Positions 20,301 to 28,400 of a DNA stretch of 64,000 bases are shown one piece after another. This DNA is from an uncultured Clostridium sp. (GTDB taxonomy: Bacteria > Bacillota > Clostridia > Lachnospirales > Lachnospiraceae). A model generated the notes under the pieces. The model did not search any database. It saw only the letters and a program-made list of their open reading frames with translations, and was not told the origin of the DNA. How positions within the stretch are numbered: the first letter of the stretch is position 1; each line of letters starts with the position of its first letter. The DNA is taken from the NCBI GenBank assembly GCA_934438135.1, contig CAKSBP010000004.1, forward strand, positions 55,736 through 119,735, read 5' to 3'. The translations under genes and the position numbers were made by a program.

Positions 20301-22485
20301 TGCAGAAGAGTTAAATCCAAATATTGATTTTGGACATAGTCCATTTCGAGTACAAAGAACACTGGAAGAATGGAAACGGCCAATTATTACGGAAGAAGGA
20401 ATTATAAGAGAAGGAAAGAGAATTGCTGGAATTTCATCATTTGGTGCAGGTGGTACCAATGCCCATGTGATTATAGAAGAATATGAGGAATCAGATTATA
20501 AAAAGGAAGACCGAAGTGTAATCATTGCTCTTTCTTGTGAAACAGAAAAAGGACTAAAGCAGGAGGCCTTTAATTTAAAGAAAGCGGCACAGGAAAATCC
20601 GATGCTTTCTTTACAGGATATTTCCTATACGTTGTTAAAAGGCAGGGAATCTTTTGAAAACAGAGCTGCATTTACGACAGATTCTTTGAGTGATATGGTA
20701 GATAAGCTTGATGACTATCTGAACCAAAAAACAGCTGGTATCTATGTTGGAAGTTTTAAGGGAAAAACAAATCAGGAAATGCAGACATATGTTTTAAAAT
20801 GTGTAGAGGAAGAACAGCTGAAAGAACTTTGTGAAGCATGGGTAAATGGTGCAGATATAGAAAATGCAGCAGATAAACTGCTTCCAGATGGAAAACGAAT
20901 CAGCCTTCCAGGATATGTATTTAATAATGAAAGATATTGGATTGATATTGACGAGAATACATGTATATCACAAAAACAAAATGGAAATATTCAAATATTT
21001 GATGGAACGGAAAGCTTTTTAAGAGACCATATTGTAAATGGAAAGAAGATACTTCCGGGAGCAGAAATTCTTGAACTAATCCGGAAAGAAGCAGAATCAT
21101 TCCGGAAATCACCAGTGAGTATCATGGAAAATATTATGTGGATGTCTAAAGCTGTGCTTCCTGAAAACGGTAAGCTTTGTATAAAGACAGAGTTTTCAAA
21201 GGATGAAGCAGGAAACTACGAATTTAAATTAAGTGACAGCAATGCAGTATGTGCCAGAGGAAATGTAGACTGGAAGAACATAGAGGTACCGGAAGTTAAC
21301 GTGGGAGAATTAAAAGAAATAGAACAGGCATGTATAGCAGAAATAGAGGAAAATGAATTTTATAAGCAGCTGGAATCTGCAGGACTTTTCAGTGGAAGCT
21401 CCTTCCGTGTAGTAAAACATATTTTTGCAGACGAGCAGGAAGGATATGCAGTTCTTCGTATGCCAGAGGAGTCCGACGAGGCGGATAATATACTTCGTCC
21501 ATCTATGTTAAATGGAATTTTCCAATCAGTTTCTGGAATTCTTTCATTGGGAGCACAGGATGAAGAAGAACGGGTTACTATGCTTCCATTTGCACTGGAA
21601 AGAATGGAATTATATAAACCAATTCCAGAAGAATGTCGTGTTTATATTCAGAAAGTGCAGACTATATCAGAGACAGCAGAATTTTCCATTTTAGTAGTAG
21701 ATGCGTCTTATCAGCCAGTTCTCTATCTGGAAAACTTTATGCTTAAGACAGTTAGAACGGAAATGAAGGAAAAGGCGGTCAGGAATTATTACGGGATACA
21801 ATGGGAAACACATAGCAGGACAGAATATAGTATCAAGAAGAAGCAGCTCTTTCAGGACAGCTGCATATGGCTGTTTGGTGACAGCGTGGAATTATATCAG
21901 CAGATAAGTACACAGCTGGACGGTACAGGAAGCAGAATCCTGTTTATTCAGCCAGGAAACGGATTAAAGCAGCAGAATATGAATGAATATCAGATTTCTT
22001 ATGGAGAAGCAGAAGACTTTGAGCGTCTGACACAAATGCTGGGGCAGCAGGGATTGATGCCGGATAAGATTATATTTGTCGGAACAGGGAATTCCTATGA
22101 GGAACGGATGCAGAATGGAATTTATGCATTATTCCACTTAAGCCAGGCACTGCTTCAGAAAAAACCAGAGAAGGAAATACAGCTTTTGTTCGTTTATCCA
22201 TGTGGAGAAAACGAGATTATTCCAGAGTATTCCGGAATTAGTGGATTTGCAAAAACTATTCATATGGAAAATCCATTGTTCTGTTATAAAGTTATACAAT
22301 TACACAGTAAAGACAGAAGAAGAAATATTTCCCAGGATGCAGAAGCGGTTCTGGAAGAATTCTTTTATCCAGAAGAGGACACAGAAGTTATATATAGTGG
22401 CAATGTAAGAAGGAAGAAAGAGATAAAAAAGATTCCAGCAGCACAGTGGAAAACTGAGGAGGAAGAGAATGATAGAAATAAATGA
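5350..22485 (+). CDS. Trans-AT polyketide synthase subunit B (5711 aa, four KS modules, ends inside a KR)
   Basis: N-terminal docking helices (1-27), then: KS1 (40-457, Cys204)-DH1 (His674, Asp841)-KR1 (GGMGGVG near 1162, Tyr1304)-ACP1 (Ser1459); KS2 (1557-1988, Cys1723)-ACP-like insert without serine (about 2030-2110)-DH2 (His2283, Asp2448)-KR2 (Tyr2873)-ACP2 (GLTSI, Ser3028); KS3 (Cys3283)-DH3 (His3762, Asp3937)-KR3 (Tyr4354)-ACP3 (Ser4517); KS4 (Cys4782)-DH4 (His5227)-structural half of a KR to the stop codon. No AT domains. KR1-KR3 carry the B-type Asp (for example VIRD), which fits dehydration to E double bonds, so the repeated KS-DH-KR-ACP plan predicts a conjugated polyene stretch. DH3 has Glu3766 for the Gly of HxxxGxxxxP, and DH4 has Asn5388 for the catalytic Asp, so both may be weak or inactive. 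The start has AAAGGAG 10 nt upstream. Confidence 0.95.
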   Translation: MNIKMILQDLKDRKITPEQARKLMETNKNTSLKINCQKREPIAIIGISGRFPGADNMNAYWDNLTKGKSSICEIPKSRWDMKKYFDPQIGKEGHMYCKWMGMLDDVEYFDPMFFEITPSEAEAMDPQHRLFLQEAYRAFEDAGYSKRNLNNRKCGVYLGIVDDDYSNLGEQSLSATGNSNAIGASRISYFLNLKGPAIAIDTACSSSMVGIHLAVNALNLNDIDMALVGGSCLYLTPESYISMCETGMLSPEGKCKTFDNSADGFVPGEGVAALVLKRLSDAQRDHDHIYGCIIASGMNQDGKTNGITAPNMGSQKNLETTLYADRKIDPESITYAEFHGTGTKLGDPIELQALASAFREKTDKKNFCAIGSVKSNLGHTSAAGGIAGIEKILLSMQHKQLVPTIHVDVPNEHFDFENSPFFINRERKPWESKDGSPLRACINSFGFSGTNVHLVLEEYKESKQLEMIEPNKFNIFTLSAKNKTQLKIYVKEVLSFLEGKIENTDSFFYTFQDGREAMEQRLAVIVSSIEELSSKLKHYLKEGSSEADGIFESKLSRNQIKVKESTYAIQHKSQSQETAVKAEDITETYLFDLAKQWLQGEIIDWSHAVYGGRIPYKMSVPTYPFEKEAYWLTKEEKKESMECIHPIVHQNVSDFSNQCFRSSFTGKEFFLADHMIQGRKILPATAILEMARAAGSFSSEKAVMGLKDIVWLKSVDYEKCQGNVKILLYPQETEEEISQAEFEVVTGQENSQTICAEGTILYGESGKGENSLSIEQIQKDCTEEVNVTDFYNNISKTGIQYGSSFQAVKQLHFNKKEAVAVVSLLESAYDKKMVLNPALVDAALQSVSVLLKGQITGAVVPFSIDKIQIYDAVPEECLVYSCYAGDKASMKFNVSICDKDGNCVVKLKGLFLKESKEPVEEKKNKLTYFTPSWKEKEIAKSYASWKEKQAILLITQDKKIRDSWEEELEPAYRRHLFSVLVTEQYKQESEREFQCDIRKEADWSDLLKAVKKQGYSSASFVFHIVDQKDNIQTKKRVEIGFEAVLHLCKALIQEKWSQGIKLLYFINNFPVVFPEDYALAGMFRGIQTENAEFQFRVVGVSSHAAIKEYIKITQNELAVSEASCQVSYVNGRRMVYTYLEEKKPDKKENRIGIKEGGTYLITGGMGGVGYMTASYVAETKHTNLILTGRSPLDDKKKEKLKKLSEKGCYCEYLQTDIAEKGECRKLIAHIDDKYGSLSGVFHSAGVIRDALIWKKTMEDSNAVFSAKIYGTKNLDEEIGNRNLDFMILYSSVASALGNLGQVDYCYGNSFMDNFAFNRNMLMANGMRKGKTVSINWPLWADGGMEIDLESQQWMENSLGLVSIQRSEGMASIEAALNLDASEVMVFKGDIEKVRKVIRDAESFEKQEQIEIVDKAATISEEEWEDKAVGYFTEVISEKTKIKKEKLDVDAPFGDYGIDSIMILSITRSLEKTFGSLSKTIFFEYGTIRELAGYFLKNHSQKLIQKIQSKEENSKTENVEAEGKKSRGSRHLTRRMRNIEDAQKISENVQHEIKKSDDIAIIGISGKYPMADDLNEFWENLVQGRDCIAEIPSERWDNEKYFNPDKNQLGTTYSKWGGFINDVDKFDPLFFNIPPVEAEFLDPQVRLYLESAWHAMEDAGYTRESLSGQNVGVYVGVMYGMYQLYNGEIRNQIVPASSSYAGIANRVSYFFDFHGPSMAVDTMCSSSLTALHLACESLKKGETDVAFVGGVNLTIHPNKYLLLSFGKFASTDGKCRSFGKGGDGYVPGEGVGTVILKPLKQAVKDKDQIYAVIKGTAINAGGKTSGFTVPSPVAQSEVIASAYKEAKIAPESISYIESHGTGTSLGDPIEIEGLNKVFGNCGLKPKSCPIGALKSNIGHLEGASGLAGLTKILLQMKHRKLVPSIHSDQLNPYIDFEHSPFYVQHKYEDWKERTYLENGQERNERRAGVSCFGAGGANAHVLLEEYKEAVESSIQAEPKEEKQIYLFSAKNLERLQESVSKYISFFEGEKKEDFCLETLCTIFAEEAGIPVEEIQPECNFEEYGISLSSFTALQNWMLQERGMELDKHMIQNIHTIQELAQYVERASQKTDSHLSEISGRQVAYMLQNGRESMEERLAVIADSLDELLIKLKAWLAQEEISGIFTGNILDYKTQLKSMTAKAEKHASIEEMLERKEYTELAKLWTAGAKINWKQLYGSDCPAKISLPLYPFAKEHYWVGVSQESEKETNKANVISPLLHKNISDISGLKFACEFTGNEKFLKDHVVSGMRILPAAVYMEMVRTAVRNLIKEEDSSKHVALKNLVWMAPATVTEDGLKIVVKFDVVKKEQLLFQIYDAKDSKKVYCQGAALFIQEEKQAAYDVNTLRQETNSTVIPAEILYEYFRQEGIVYGAYMQGIEEIFQGTQKVLARLNAGKSSKEVYFMNPVILDSALQAAAGFGTIESGKKKEEESQKAQLPFALEQIDFYASCSEKMWAYLTLEEGDVDPALRKINIVILNENGEICAKLRNMAFRRGGKDTEESLDSRLDKKCRIYIPKWKKEEVCNKAGINTKRYTIVFTKQPEIWKTSSLKNLTVYPVSSKETDEDYMEAATKLLEYFQKMSKETSGDKVIIQIGISEAENSLLTGLDGLLKSIHLENPNMITQMVELEKGMTRKEMEYCLNQECYSGVSSHVSYQNNKRYVYTFESEQCALSVHEKGQALLWKNKGVYLITGGAGGLGLIFAEHIAKMASDAVIILAGRSKQNVEELMKKAGITEAGVTVKYICCDMTSHEHVADMINHITAEYGYITGIIHSAGIVQDNLFPKKTKEEMMQVLQSKIKGLVSLDRAVREQKLDFLLIMSSTASLKGNIGQTDYAAANGFMDKFAEWRNKMQEEGKRQGVTCSVNWPLWKEGGMQIEQKVLDAVRNATGMEPLGTDEAFAMLEYAVSQKLTHFVPLEGNQKKLEQWLNKQESPEQSIQKSEEKSAEAVDDRELKKAFEEHLKKLLSENMNLPTARIDVRLPLEEYGLTSIMTMELTDELEKEFGSLSKTLFFEYQSLRELAEYFCNAYYDKVCELTGYKKKEMVQEKKTESFVPKKPSVSDIQEKNGWNIAVVGLAGEYPKAENIDVMWENIKNGKDCISEISGKRWNHDKYYDPDKTKADKTYAKWGGFLEDAECFDSLFFHISPMEAEGIDPQERRFLQCVYHAMEDSGYTKENISKDEKNGLKSNVGVFVGVMYEEYQLYGAQAQERGHLYTLNGSEASIANRVSYTYGFHGPSMSVDSMCSSSLSALHLACRSILDGECSMAVAGGVNLSLHPNKFLMLGQSRFMSTKGRCETFGKDGDGYVPGEGVGAVILKPLYKAVEDGDHIYGVIKGSAVNHGGKTNGYTVPNPKAQTGVILDAWKCAGINPRAVSYIEAHGTGTSLGDPIEITGLTHAFDTVTKDRQFLNIGSIKSNIGHCESAAGIAGLTKILLQMKYGKIAPSIHSEILNPNIRFEDSPCVVPQKLTDWIHPVLEENGVQKEYPFLAGLSAFGAGGTNAHVIIEEFINQNTVAADRTEIPLILLSARTKEQLQQKAKDLLDWISHNEENLETGVVTITDMAYTLMTGREEMEERAAFTADSVEQLSQRLSSIAEEEYNDVYYGKAARSNELLDVFDMDDDMAELVDRWMRKRKYDKIAEIWIKGFHLGWQNYFSKYEYRKISLPLYPFQKQRCWRPDREKQMETAVEAVERIHPLIQMNTSDFTEQRYTTVFNGKEVFLEDHKVEENRTLPAVVYLEMVYEGFLDALHWEKKENQALQFTDVLWVAPCVFKKEEIKAVHTAFVPSGENKAEFKIYSGSILAEEETQEIYCTGSIELVESQKPKEIKLQKILEEDGFQNARKEQIYQSFAALGIEYGPGQQSLEKIQKNKDHVFARLEQPEFLQNRMKEYALYPAIMDGALQAAIAMPENSPVFLESIETEEKKAVSVPFMIKSITVYETCRNHMWAELKESSKDGKLSISLIDDNGKTCISMNQICYKEVKNQNKDFNVMLWKPTEYLLEKALCQQKQPESACIFMVGCDKKLIQQVMESRYWDECIVLSDTEKPVSLEECHKVFESVYAYIKEKMSGNKRTDTLIQVAVGDIEENRLFECTAGILKTMFQENPNVKGQMVRIEAGCIDKLEELKKCTKYSYIPVIHLGKQNTAVTYEQVKEIPEQKNQIVFEDNGVYLITGGFGGLGKIFAREAAKRTTGAEIVLAARGELNDEKRSFMKEIEDLGAGCSYYQADVTNQSSVRKLMESIRKDYGRVDGIIHCAGLVRDNFIIRKPMEEFQKVLAPKVDGTWYLDEESKDMPLKFFALFSSFTAVTGNMGQADYALANAFLDSFAGYRNHLLKNGRRSGITISFNWPFWKEGGIALEDSFVLAMKKKSGMYPLETESGVQAFLDAFAVKADVIAPIMGESDKIKDLFKIPERNKEKTKKIEESVESEQNKKILNLYNAEDRKEKITSYLLQVFSEILMMEKDMMDVDTIFEEFGIDSIFVMKITERLEKDFGTLPKTLLFEYQTIRTLSEYMEQEYTEQVEKLFSEEQKPYEAEKKTLEFPIKTAHRFLAKQQQNQTQISTSEPEDEIAIIGISGSYAQSDDLKELWENLKQAKDCITEIPKERWNYEEYFNPDKDHLGTIYTKWGGFLRKVDEFDPLFFHIYPSYAEIMDPQERIFLETAYHAMEDAGYTKKMLGYNPGGSIKRNVGVFVGVMNEEYQLYAAEEQLKGHPVIVSSNTSSVANRVSYYFDFHGPSLTIDTMCSSSLVAVHLACQSIRNKDCEMAVAGGVNVMIHPNKYLTISQSKFASTNGRCMSFGKGGDGYVPGEGTGALILKAKRNAIEDGDHIYGIIKATSVNHGGKTSGYTVPNPNAQAEVIRTVLDKAGISAREVSYVEAHGTGTALGDPIEIRALTKAFSSDTKDTGFCAIGSIKSNIGHCESASGVAAISKVLLQMKYKQLVPSIHAEELNPNIDFGHSPFRVQRTLEEWKRPIITEEGIIREGKRIAGISSFGAGGTNAHVIIEEYEESDYKKEDRSVIIALSCETEKGLKQEAFNLKKAAQENPMLSLQDISYTLLKGRESFENRAAFTTDSLSDMVDKLDDYLNQKTAGIYVGSFKGKTNQEMQTYVLKCVEEEQLKELCEAWVNGADIENAADKLLPDGKRISLPGYVFNNERYWIDIDENTCISQKQNGNIQIFDGTESFLRDHIVNGKKILPGAEILELIRKEAESFRKSPVSIMENIMWMSKAVLPENGKLCIKTEFSKDEAGNYEFKLSDSNAVCARGNVDWKNIEVPEVNVGELKEIEQACIAEIEENEFYKQLESAGLFSGSSFRVVKHIFADEQEGYAVLRMPEESDEADNILRPSMLNGIFQSVSGILSLGAQDEEERVTMLPFALERMELYKPIPEECRVYIQKVQTISETAEFSILVVDASYQPVLYLENFMLKTVRTEMKEKAVRNYYGIQWETHSRTEYSIKKKQLFQDSCIWLFGDSVELYQQISTQLDGTGSRILFIQPGNGLKQQNMNEYQISYGEAEDFERLTQMLGQQGLMPDKIIFVGTGNSYEERMQNGIYALFHLSQALLQKKPEKEIQLLFVYPCGENEIIPEYSGISGFAKTIHMENPLFCYKVIQLHSKDRRRNISQDAEAVLEEFFYPEEDTEVIYSGNVRRKKEIKKIPAAQWKTEEEENDRNK
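11437..11685 (+). other. Degenerate ACP-like insert in the post-KS linker of subunit B
   Basis: Between the usual linker start (LFSAKNLERLQ) and the usual YMLQNGRESMEERLA block, about 80 residues look like an ACP: an early helix (TLCTIFAEEAG), the turn NFEEYGI, and a late helix (TIQELAQYVE). At the phosphopantetheine site GxDS reads GISL, so the attachment Ser is Leu2066 and the preceding Asp is Ser2065. It therefore cannot carry a prosthetic group in the normal way. A second such insert is present in subunit C. Confidence 0.7.
22456..22471 (+). promoter_or_regulatory. Shine-Dalgarno and start codon of subunit C inside the end of subunit B
   Basis: GAGGAGG at 22456-22462 is followed after six nt by ATG at 22469. 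The site lies within the last codons of subunit B, in a Glu-rich linker of a KR domain. Its strength and spacing support a genuine translational start here, making the B/C split a true gene boundary rather than a sequencing error. Confidence 0.65.
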
Positions 22486-25400
22486 TTTACAGTCTTCCAG
22501 AAAAAGCACGTTAAGAGAGGGTGGAACATATCTGATTACTGGTGGTATGGGTGAGCTTGGATATGTATTCGCAGAATATATTGCAGAAAAAACGCATGGA
22601 GGCCTGATTCTTACTGGAAGAAAACTGGTAAATGAGGCAATACAGGAAAGGCTTTATAAACTACGCAGACTGAATTCTGATGTAACGTATGTTACATCAG
22701 ATATATCCAGCCGGGAAGATGTTCAGTCCTTGTATCAGCAGATAAAGAAGAAATATGGAACCATAAACGGTATCCTGCATACAGCAGGTGTAAACCGTGA
22801 TTCTTTTCTGATGAAAAAAACTCAGGAAGAAATGAAACAGGTTCTTTCTGCAAAGGTTGACGGAACCAGATATCTGGATGAAGTATTTGCAGAAGAAAAA
22901 CTCGATTTCTTTGTTTTCTTTTCTTCTATTGCAGCAGTGTTTGGAAATGTCGGGCAGAGTGATTATGGATATGCTAATAGTTTTATGGATTCTTATGCAG
23001 CATACCGAGAACAATTGAAGCAGCAGGGAAAACGTTATGGAAAAACAGTTTCTATTAACTGGCCTTTATGGGATCAGGGAATGTCTGTTGACCAGACTGT
23101 AAAAGAGTCTATGGAGAATGGAGACATGGGACTTAAGACACTTTGTGCAGCAGAAGGAATAGAAGCTTTTGAGGAAGCGTTACAGCAGTCATCTTCTCAA
23201 TTTATTATAGTAAAAGGAAATGAAAAAGGAATTGATAAAGTATTTCAGACAAAGGATGAGACTAGGGAAGAAAGACCAGTAAAACATGTGGAACAGCTGC
23301 AGTCAGATGGAGCATTTGAAGAAAAAGTAAAAGAATTTCTGAAGGAGATTGTATCCCGACATACGAAGATAGCTGTTTCTAAAATCAGAAATGCAGAAAC
23401 ATTTGAAAATTATGGAATTGACTCTATTACTATTATGGGATTAACAAAATCATTGGAAGAGAGTCTGGGGAAAGTCTCTAAAACATTATTTTTTGAGTAT
23501 GAAAATATAGAAGAGCTTGGAAAGTTTCTGATACGTACAAAGAAAAAAGAATTACAGCAGCTTCTTGGCATAGAAGAAGCTGCTGTAAAAAAGACTTCAT
23601 CCGTACCAAGATTACCAGAAAAAGCAGTTCAAAACAGAGTGAGAAACTGGTTTCAGAAAAAGAAAATAGAAAATAATGAAAAATCAAAAACCAATTTTTC
23701 TATTGAATATACTGGAGGCAGAGGAAAAGCAATCGCAGTGATTGGATTGAGCGGACGTTATCCAATGGCAGATAACCTTCAGGAATTCTGGAATAATTTA
23801 AGTCAAGGAAAAGACTGTATCACAGAGATTCCAGAGCATCGCTGGAATCATGCCAGATTTTATGACAAGGAAAAAGGAAAGCCGGGAAAAACATACTCCA
23901 AGTGGGGTGGATTTGTAAATAATATTGAAATGTTTGATCCGATGTTTTTCAAGATTCCGCCAATAGAGGCAGAATTCCTAGATCCTCATGAAAGAATTTT
24001 TCTGGAAACAGTCTGGGAGGCATTGGAAGATTCAGGATATACACCAGAGAGCCTAAAAGAAGAAAAGGTTGGTGTATTTGCAGGAGTTATGTATGCTCTT
24101 TACCAGCTTTATCAGACAAAGCAGTATGGTGGAACCATGAATGGACGATCTTCTTTTTCTTCTATTGCAAACAGGATATCTTATATTTTTGATTTTAAAG
24201 GACCAAGCATTGCATTAGATACCATGTGTTCCTCTGCTTTAACTGCATTAAGCCTTGCTTGCGAGAGTATTCATAATGGAACTTCCACAATGGCAGTAGC
24301 CGGCGGTGTGAATTTCAGTCTCCATCCAAGCAAGTATGTGCAGCTTAGTCAGGGAGGATTTCTTTCGACTGATGGGCGCTGTAGGACATTTGGAGAAGGT
24401 GGAGATGGATATGTGCCAGGAGAAGGATGCGGTGCAGTAATTGTGAAGGAGCTTGAACGGGCAGTTTTAGATGGAGACCATATTTATGGTATTATCCGTG
24501 GAATACAGGTGAATGCAGGAGGAAAGACCAGCGGTTATACAGTTCCAAATTTAAATGCACAGAGAGAATTGATTAAAGAAACCTTGAAACAGTCAGAAAT
24601 TAATCCAGAAACCATCAGCAGCATAGAAGCCCATGGAACGGGAACAGCATTAGGAGATCCGATTGAAGTAGAGGCACTGACACAGGCATACAGCACGTAT
24701 GGTGTACCGAAACAGTATTGTTCCATTGGTTCTTTGAAATCCAATATTGGACATCTCGAAGCAGCATCTGGAATTGCCGCATTAACGAAAGTACTGCTGG
24801 AAATGAAATATAAAAAATTAGTACCATCCTTACATTCTGAGAAACTAAATCCATTTATTCCATTTTCAGAAACGCCATTTTTTGTCCAGCATAAATTAGA
24901 GGAATGGAAGCAGCCGGTTATTCATGGTAAGCAGATTCCAAGGCGTGCAGCCATTAGTGCATTTGGAGCCGGCGGTTCCAATGCCCATGTAATTATAGAA
25001 GAATATGAGGCAGAGGAAACAGCAGCTTTGAAAGAAAGAAAAGATTATCTTTTTGTCTTGTCCGCAAAGAATGAAACAAGGCTGAGAGAATATGCCCAGA
25101 GATTATATGGATTTATAAAATCAGAAAAGGATAATTGTTCTTTGGAAGACATCGTAGAAAATGACGACAGCAGACAGAAAGTAATGGATGTTATTTCTGA
25201 AATTTTAGGAGTGCCAGATGAGGTTCTGACAATGGAAGACTCTTTGAAAGAACTTGGAATGGATCCGTACACATCGGGAAGAGTGAGAGATATGCTTTCT
25301 GTATATTATCCCAAAGCTGAAGTAGAGCAGAAAGAGCTGCTTGGCTGTAAAACTATCCAGGAACTTGTAGAATTGGTACAGGATAAAACAGGAACTCAAG

Positions 25401-28400
25401 GGCAAAAAGCAGAAAAACCAAAGCAAGAAAGAGCAGTATCATCATGGAATCTGTCTGATGCTGCTTATACGCTTCAGGTTGGAAGACAGCCAATGGAACA
25501 ACGTCTGGCAGTGATTGCATCAGATGAAGAAACGTTGGCAGAGAGTCTTCAAAATTATTTGAAAGGAGAAAGTCCAGATACCTATAGAACGGGAAATGTT
25601 GAACAATATAAAGAAAAGTTTGAGAAACTCTTAGGAAACAAAGGGATACAGAAATATCTTTCAAATCAGCTGCGAGAAAGAAATCTGGATGAAGTGGCAG
25701 AATTCTGGATAATGGGCGCAGCAATAGACTGGTCGGCTTTATATGAAAATCAACAGCCTCACAGAATTTCTCTTCCAACTTATCCGTTTGCCAAAGAACG
25801 TTATTGGATTTTAAAAGATGATGGTTCCGGACGTCTGCTTCCAGATTCAGTACTGGATGAAGCAGAAAAAATTCAAACGGAACATACGGCAATCCAGAAG
25901 AGAAAAACAGCAGATAATAGAATGGAAACAATACCAAAGTATAAGAAAAATCTTTCGGAAGACAATCTGGAAAAAATGGTAATTGAATATTTAAAGGATG
26001 TTTTTTCTAAAGTATTAAAAATTCCATATGATTATCTGGAAGAAAATCAGGATTATGAAGATTATGGAATTGATTCTATTTACATAGGAAAACTGAATCA
26101 ATATCTTCAGAAACAGATGGGAGAGCTGCCATCAACGCTGTTTTTTACTTATAAAAATATCCGTCTGCTGGCTGGCTATTTTATTAAAGAGAAAAAAGAA
26201 CAGATTTGTAAGATAATAGACAGAACAGTTCAAAGTGAAAAAAAAGAGCAGAGTTTACAGAAGGTTTCTGTTTCTATGCCACAGAAGGAGTGTATTCAGG
26301 AAGCAGAAGAACATTTTAATGATATTGCGGTAATCGGAATCAGTGGAAGATTTCCAAAGGCAGAAGGGCTGGATGAATATTTTGAAAATCTGAGGAATGG
26401 AAAAGATTGTATTGAAACAATTCCAAAAGAAAGATGGAACATAGAAGATTATCCGGAAATAGCATGCAAATGGGGAGGCTTCATTAAAGATGCAGAAAAG
26501 TTTGATCCTCAGTTCTTCAATATTGCACCGATTATGGCAGCATTTATGGATCCTCAGGAACGAATTTTTCTGGAAGCAGTCTGGACTTGTATGGAAGATG
26601 CAGGATATACACCGAAGGCAATGGAAAGCCAGGATGAAATGGATACCAGAGGAAATGTTGCAGTCTATGCTGGTATCACATTTAATGAATATGGACTTTA
26701 TGGAGCAGGAGAAATTGCCCGAGGCAGGAAAACCGCATTGAATTCACAGATTTATTCGATTGCAAACCGTATTTCATATCTGTTTAATTTTGGAGGACCC
26801 AGCCTGTCGGTAGATACTGCCTGTTCTTCTTCCCTATATGCTGTACATCTGGCATGTAACAGTATTTTGTCAGGAGAGGCTGATATGGCACTTGCTGGTG
26901 GAGTAAACCTTTCTCTGCATCCATCCAAATATATCACTCTGGACTGGGCAAAATTCCTGGCTTCCGATGGACATTGTCATACGTTTGGAAAAGACGGAGA
27001 TGGATATGTGCCTGGTGAAGGTACAGGTGCGGTTTTGTTAAAACCATTATGGAAGGCAAAGCAGGATCATGACCATATTTACGCAGTGATTAAAGGCTCT
27101 GCTGTGAACCATGGTGGAAAGACATATGGATATTCGGTGCCAAATCCAGCTGCACAGTCTTCTGTTATCCAGAAAGCAGTAAAAAGAGCAGGAATCCATC
27201 CAAGAACAATCAGTTATATAGAAGCACATGGCACAGGGACAGCACTGGGAGATCCGATTGAAATAGCAGCACTTACGGATGTATATAAAAAATATACAGA
27301 TAAAAAACAGTTCTGTTCGATTGGTTCTGTAAAATCCAATATAGGGCATTTGGAGGCCGCTGCTGGAATATCACAGCTGATAAAAGTTATTTTACAGCTG
27401 CAGCACAAAGAACTGGTTCCGAGCAGATTAAATGCAGATGAGATTAATCCCAATATCAGTTTTGAGGAAACACCTTTCTACGTACAGAAAGAGAATGAAG
27501 AATGGAAACGTCCGGTCATTGATGGAAAAGAATATCCAAGACGTGCGGGAATCAGTGCATTTGGTGTTGGTGGCGTGAATGTCCATATGATTGTAGAAGA
27601 ATATGAGACAGAAGAAAAATTGGAACAGAAGAATCTTGACAGACCGGTTGTTATCACCTGCTCTGCAAGAACAGAATCAGCACTGTGCAGATATTTAAAA
27701 GAGATACTCGATTTTATACAAAAGCGCGGACAACAGAAAATGCCGGATCTTAAGGATGTTTCTTATACAATGCATGAAGGAAGGGTTGAACTTGCACAAA
27801 GAGCAGCATTTGTTGTAAAGAGTTATGATGAACTGGAAGAGCAGATTACTTGTGTCTTAGAGGGACAACTGCCAGAAGAGGGGATTTATACTGGAAAAGT
27901 ATCTTCCATAGATTTAAAGAAACGAAAGAAAAATGAGAAAGAAGTATTGGTGGAATGCAGGACGGCAGAACAGATTGCAGAGAGCTGGGTAAATGGTAAC
28001 TCACCGGATTTTTCCGTTATGTATGGAGACTGCCAGCCTGGACGGGTTTCTCTTCCGACTTATCCATATGAAAAAGAAGTATACTGGATGTATTCCAAAG
28101 AAACCGAAGGAAAATCCGATGAAACAGGCAGTGTAGAAGAACTGGAATCATCCAAGGAAACAGAAGGGATTGTGGAACAAATTCAGAATGCTTATGAGGA
28201 CGAGCAGAGAATGCTTGTAATTGAACACGTACAAAAGCTCTTTGCAAAAATCTTATGTTTTACAGAAGGAAGACTTCCGGATGTGGAAGAAGGATTCTTT
28301 GCATTAGGTCTGGAATCTGTTGCTACAAGACAGGCTATTTTTACACTGGAAGATGAGTTCTTAATTAAGCTGGATGAGCAGGTATTCTTTAATTATCCAA

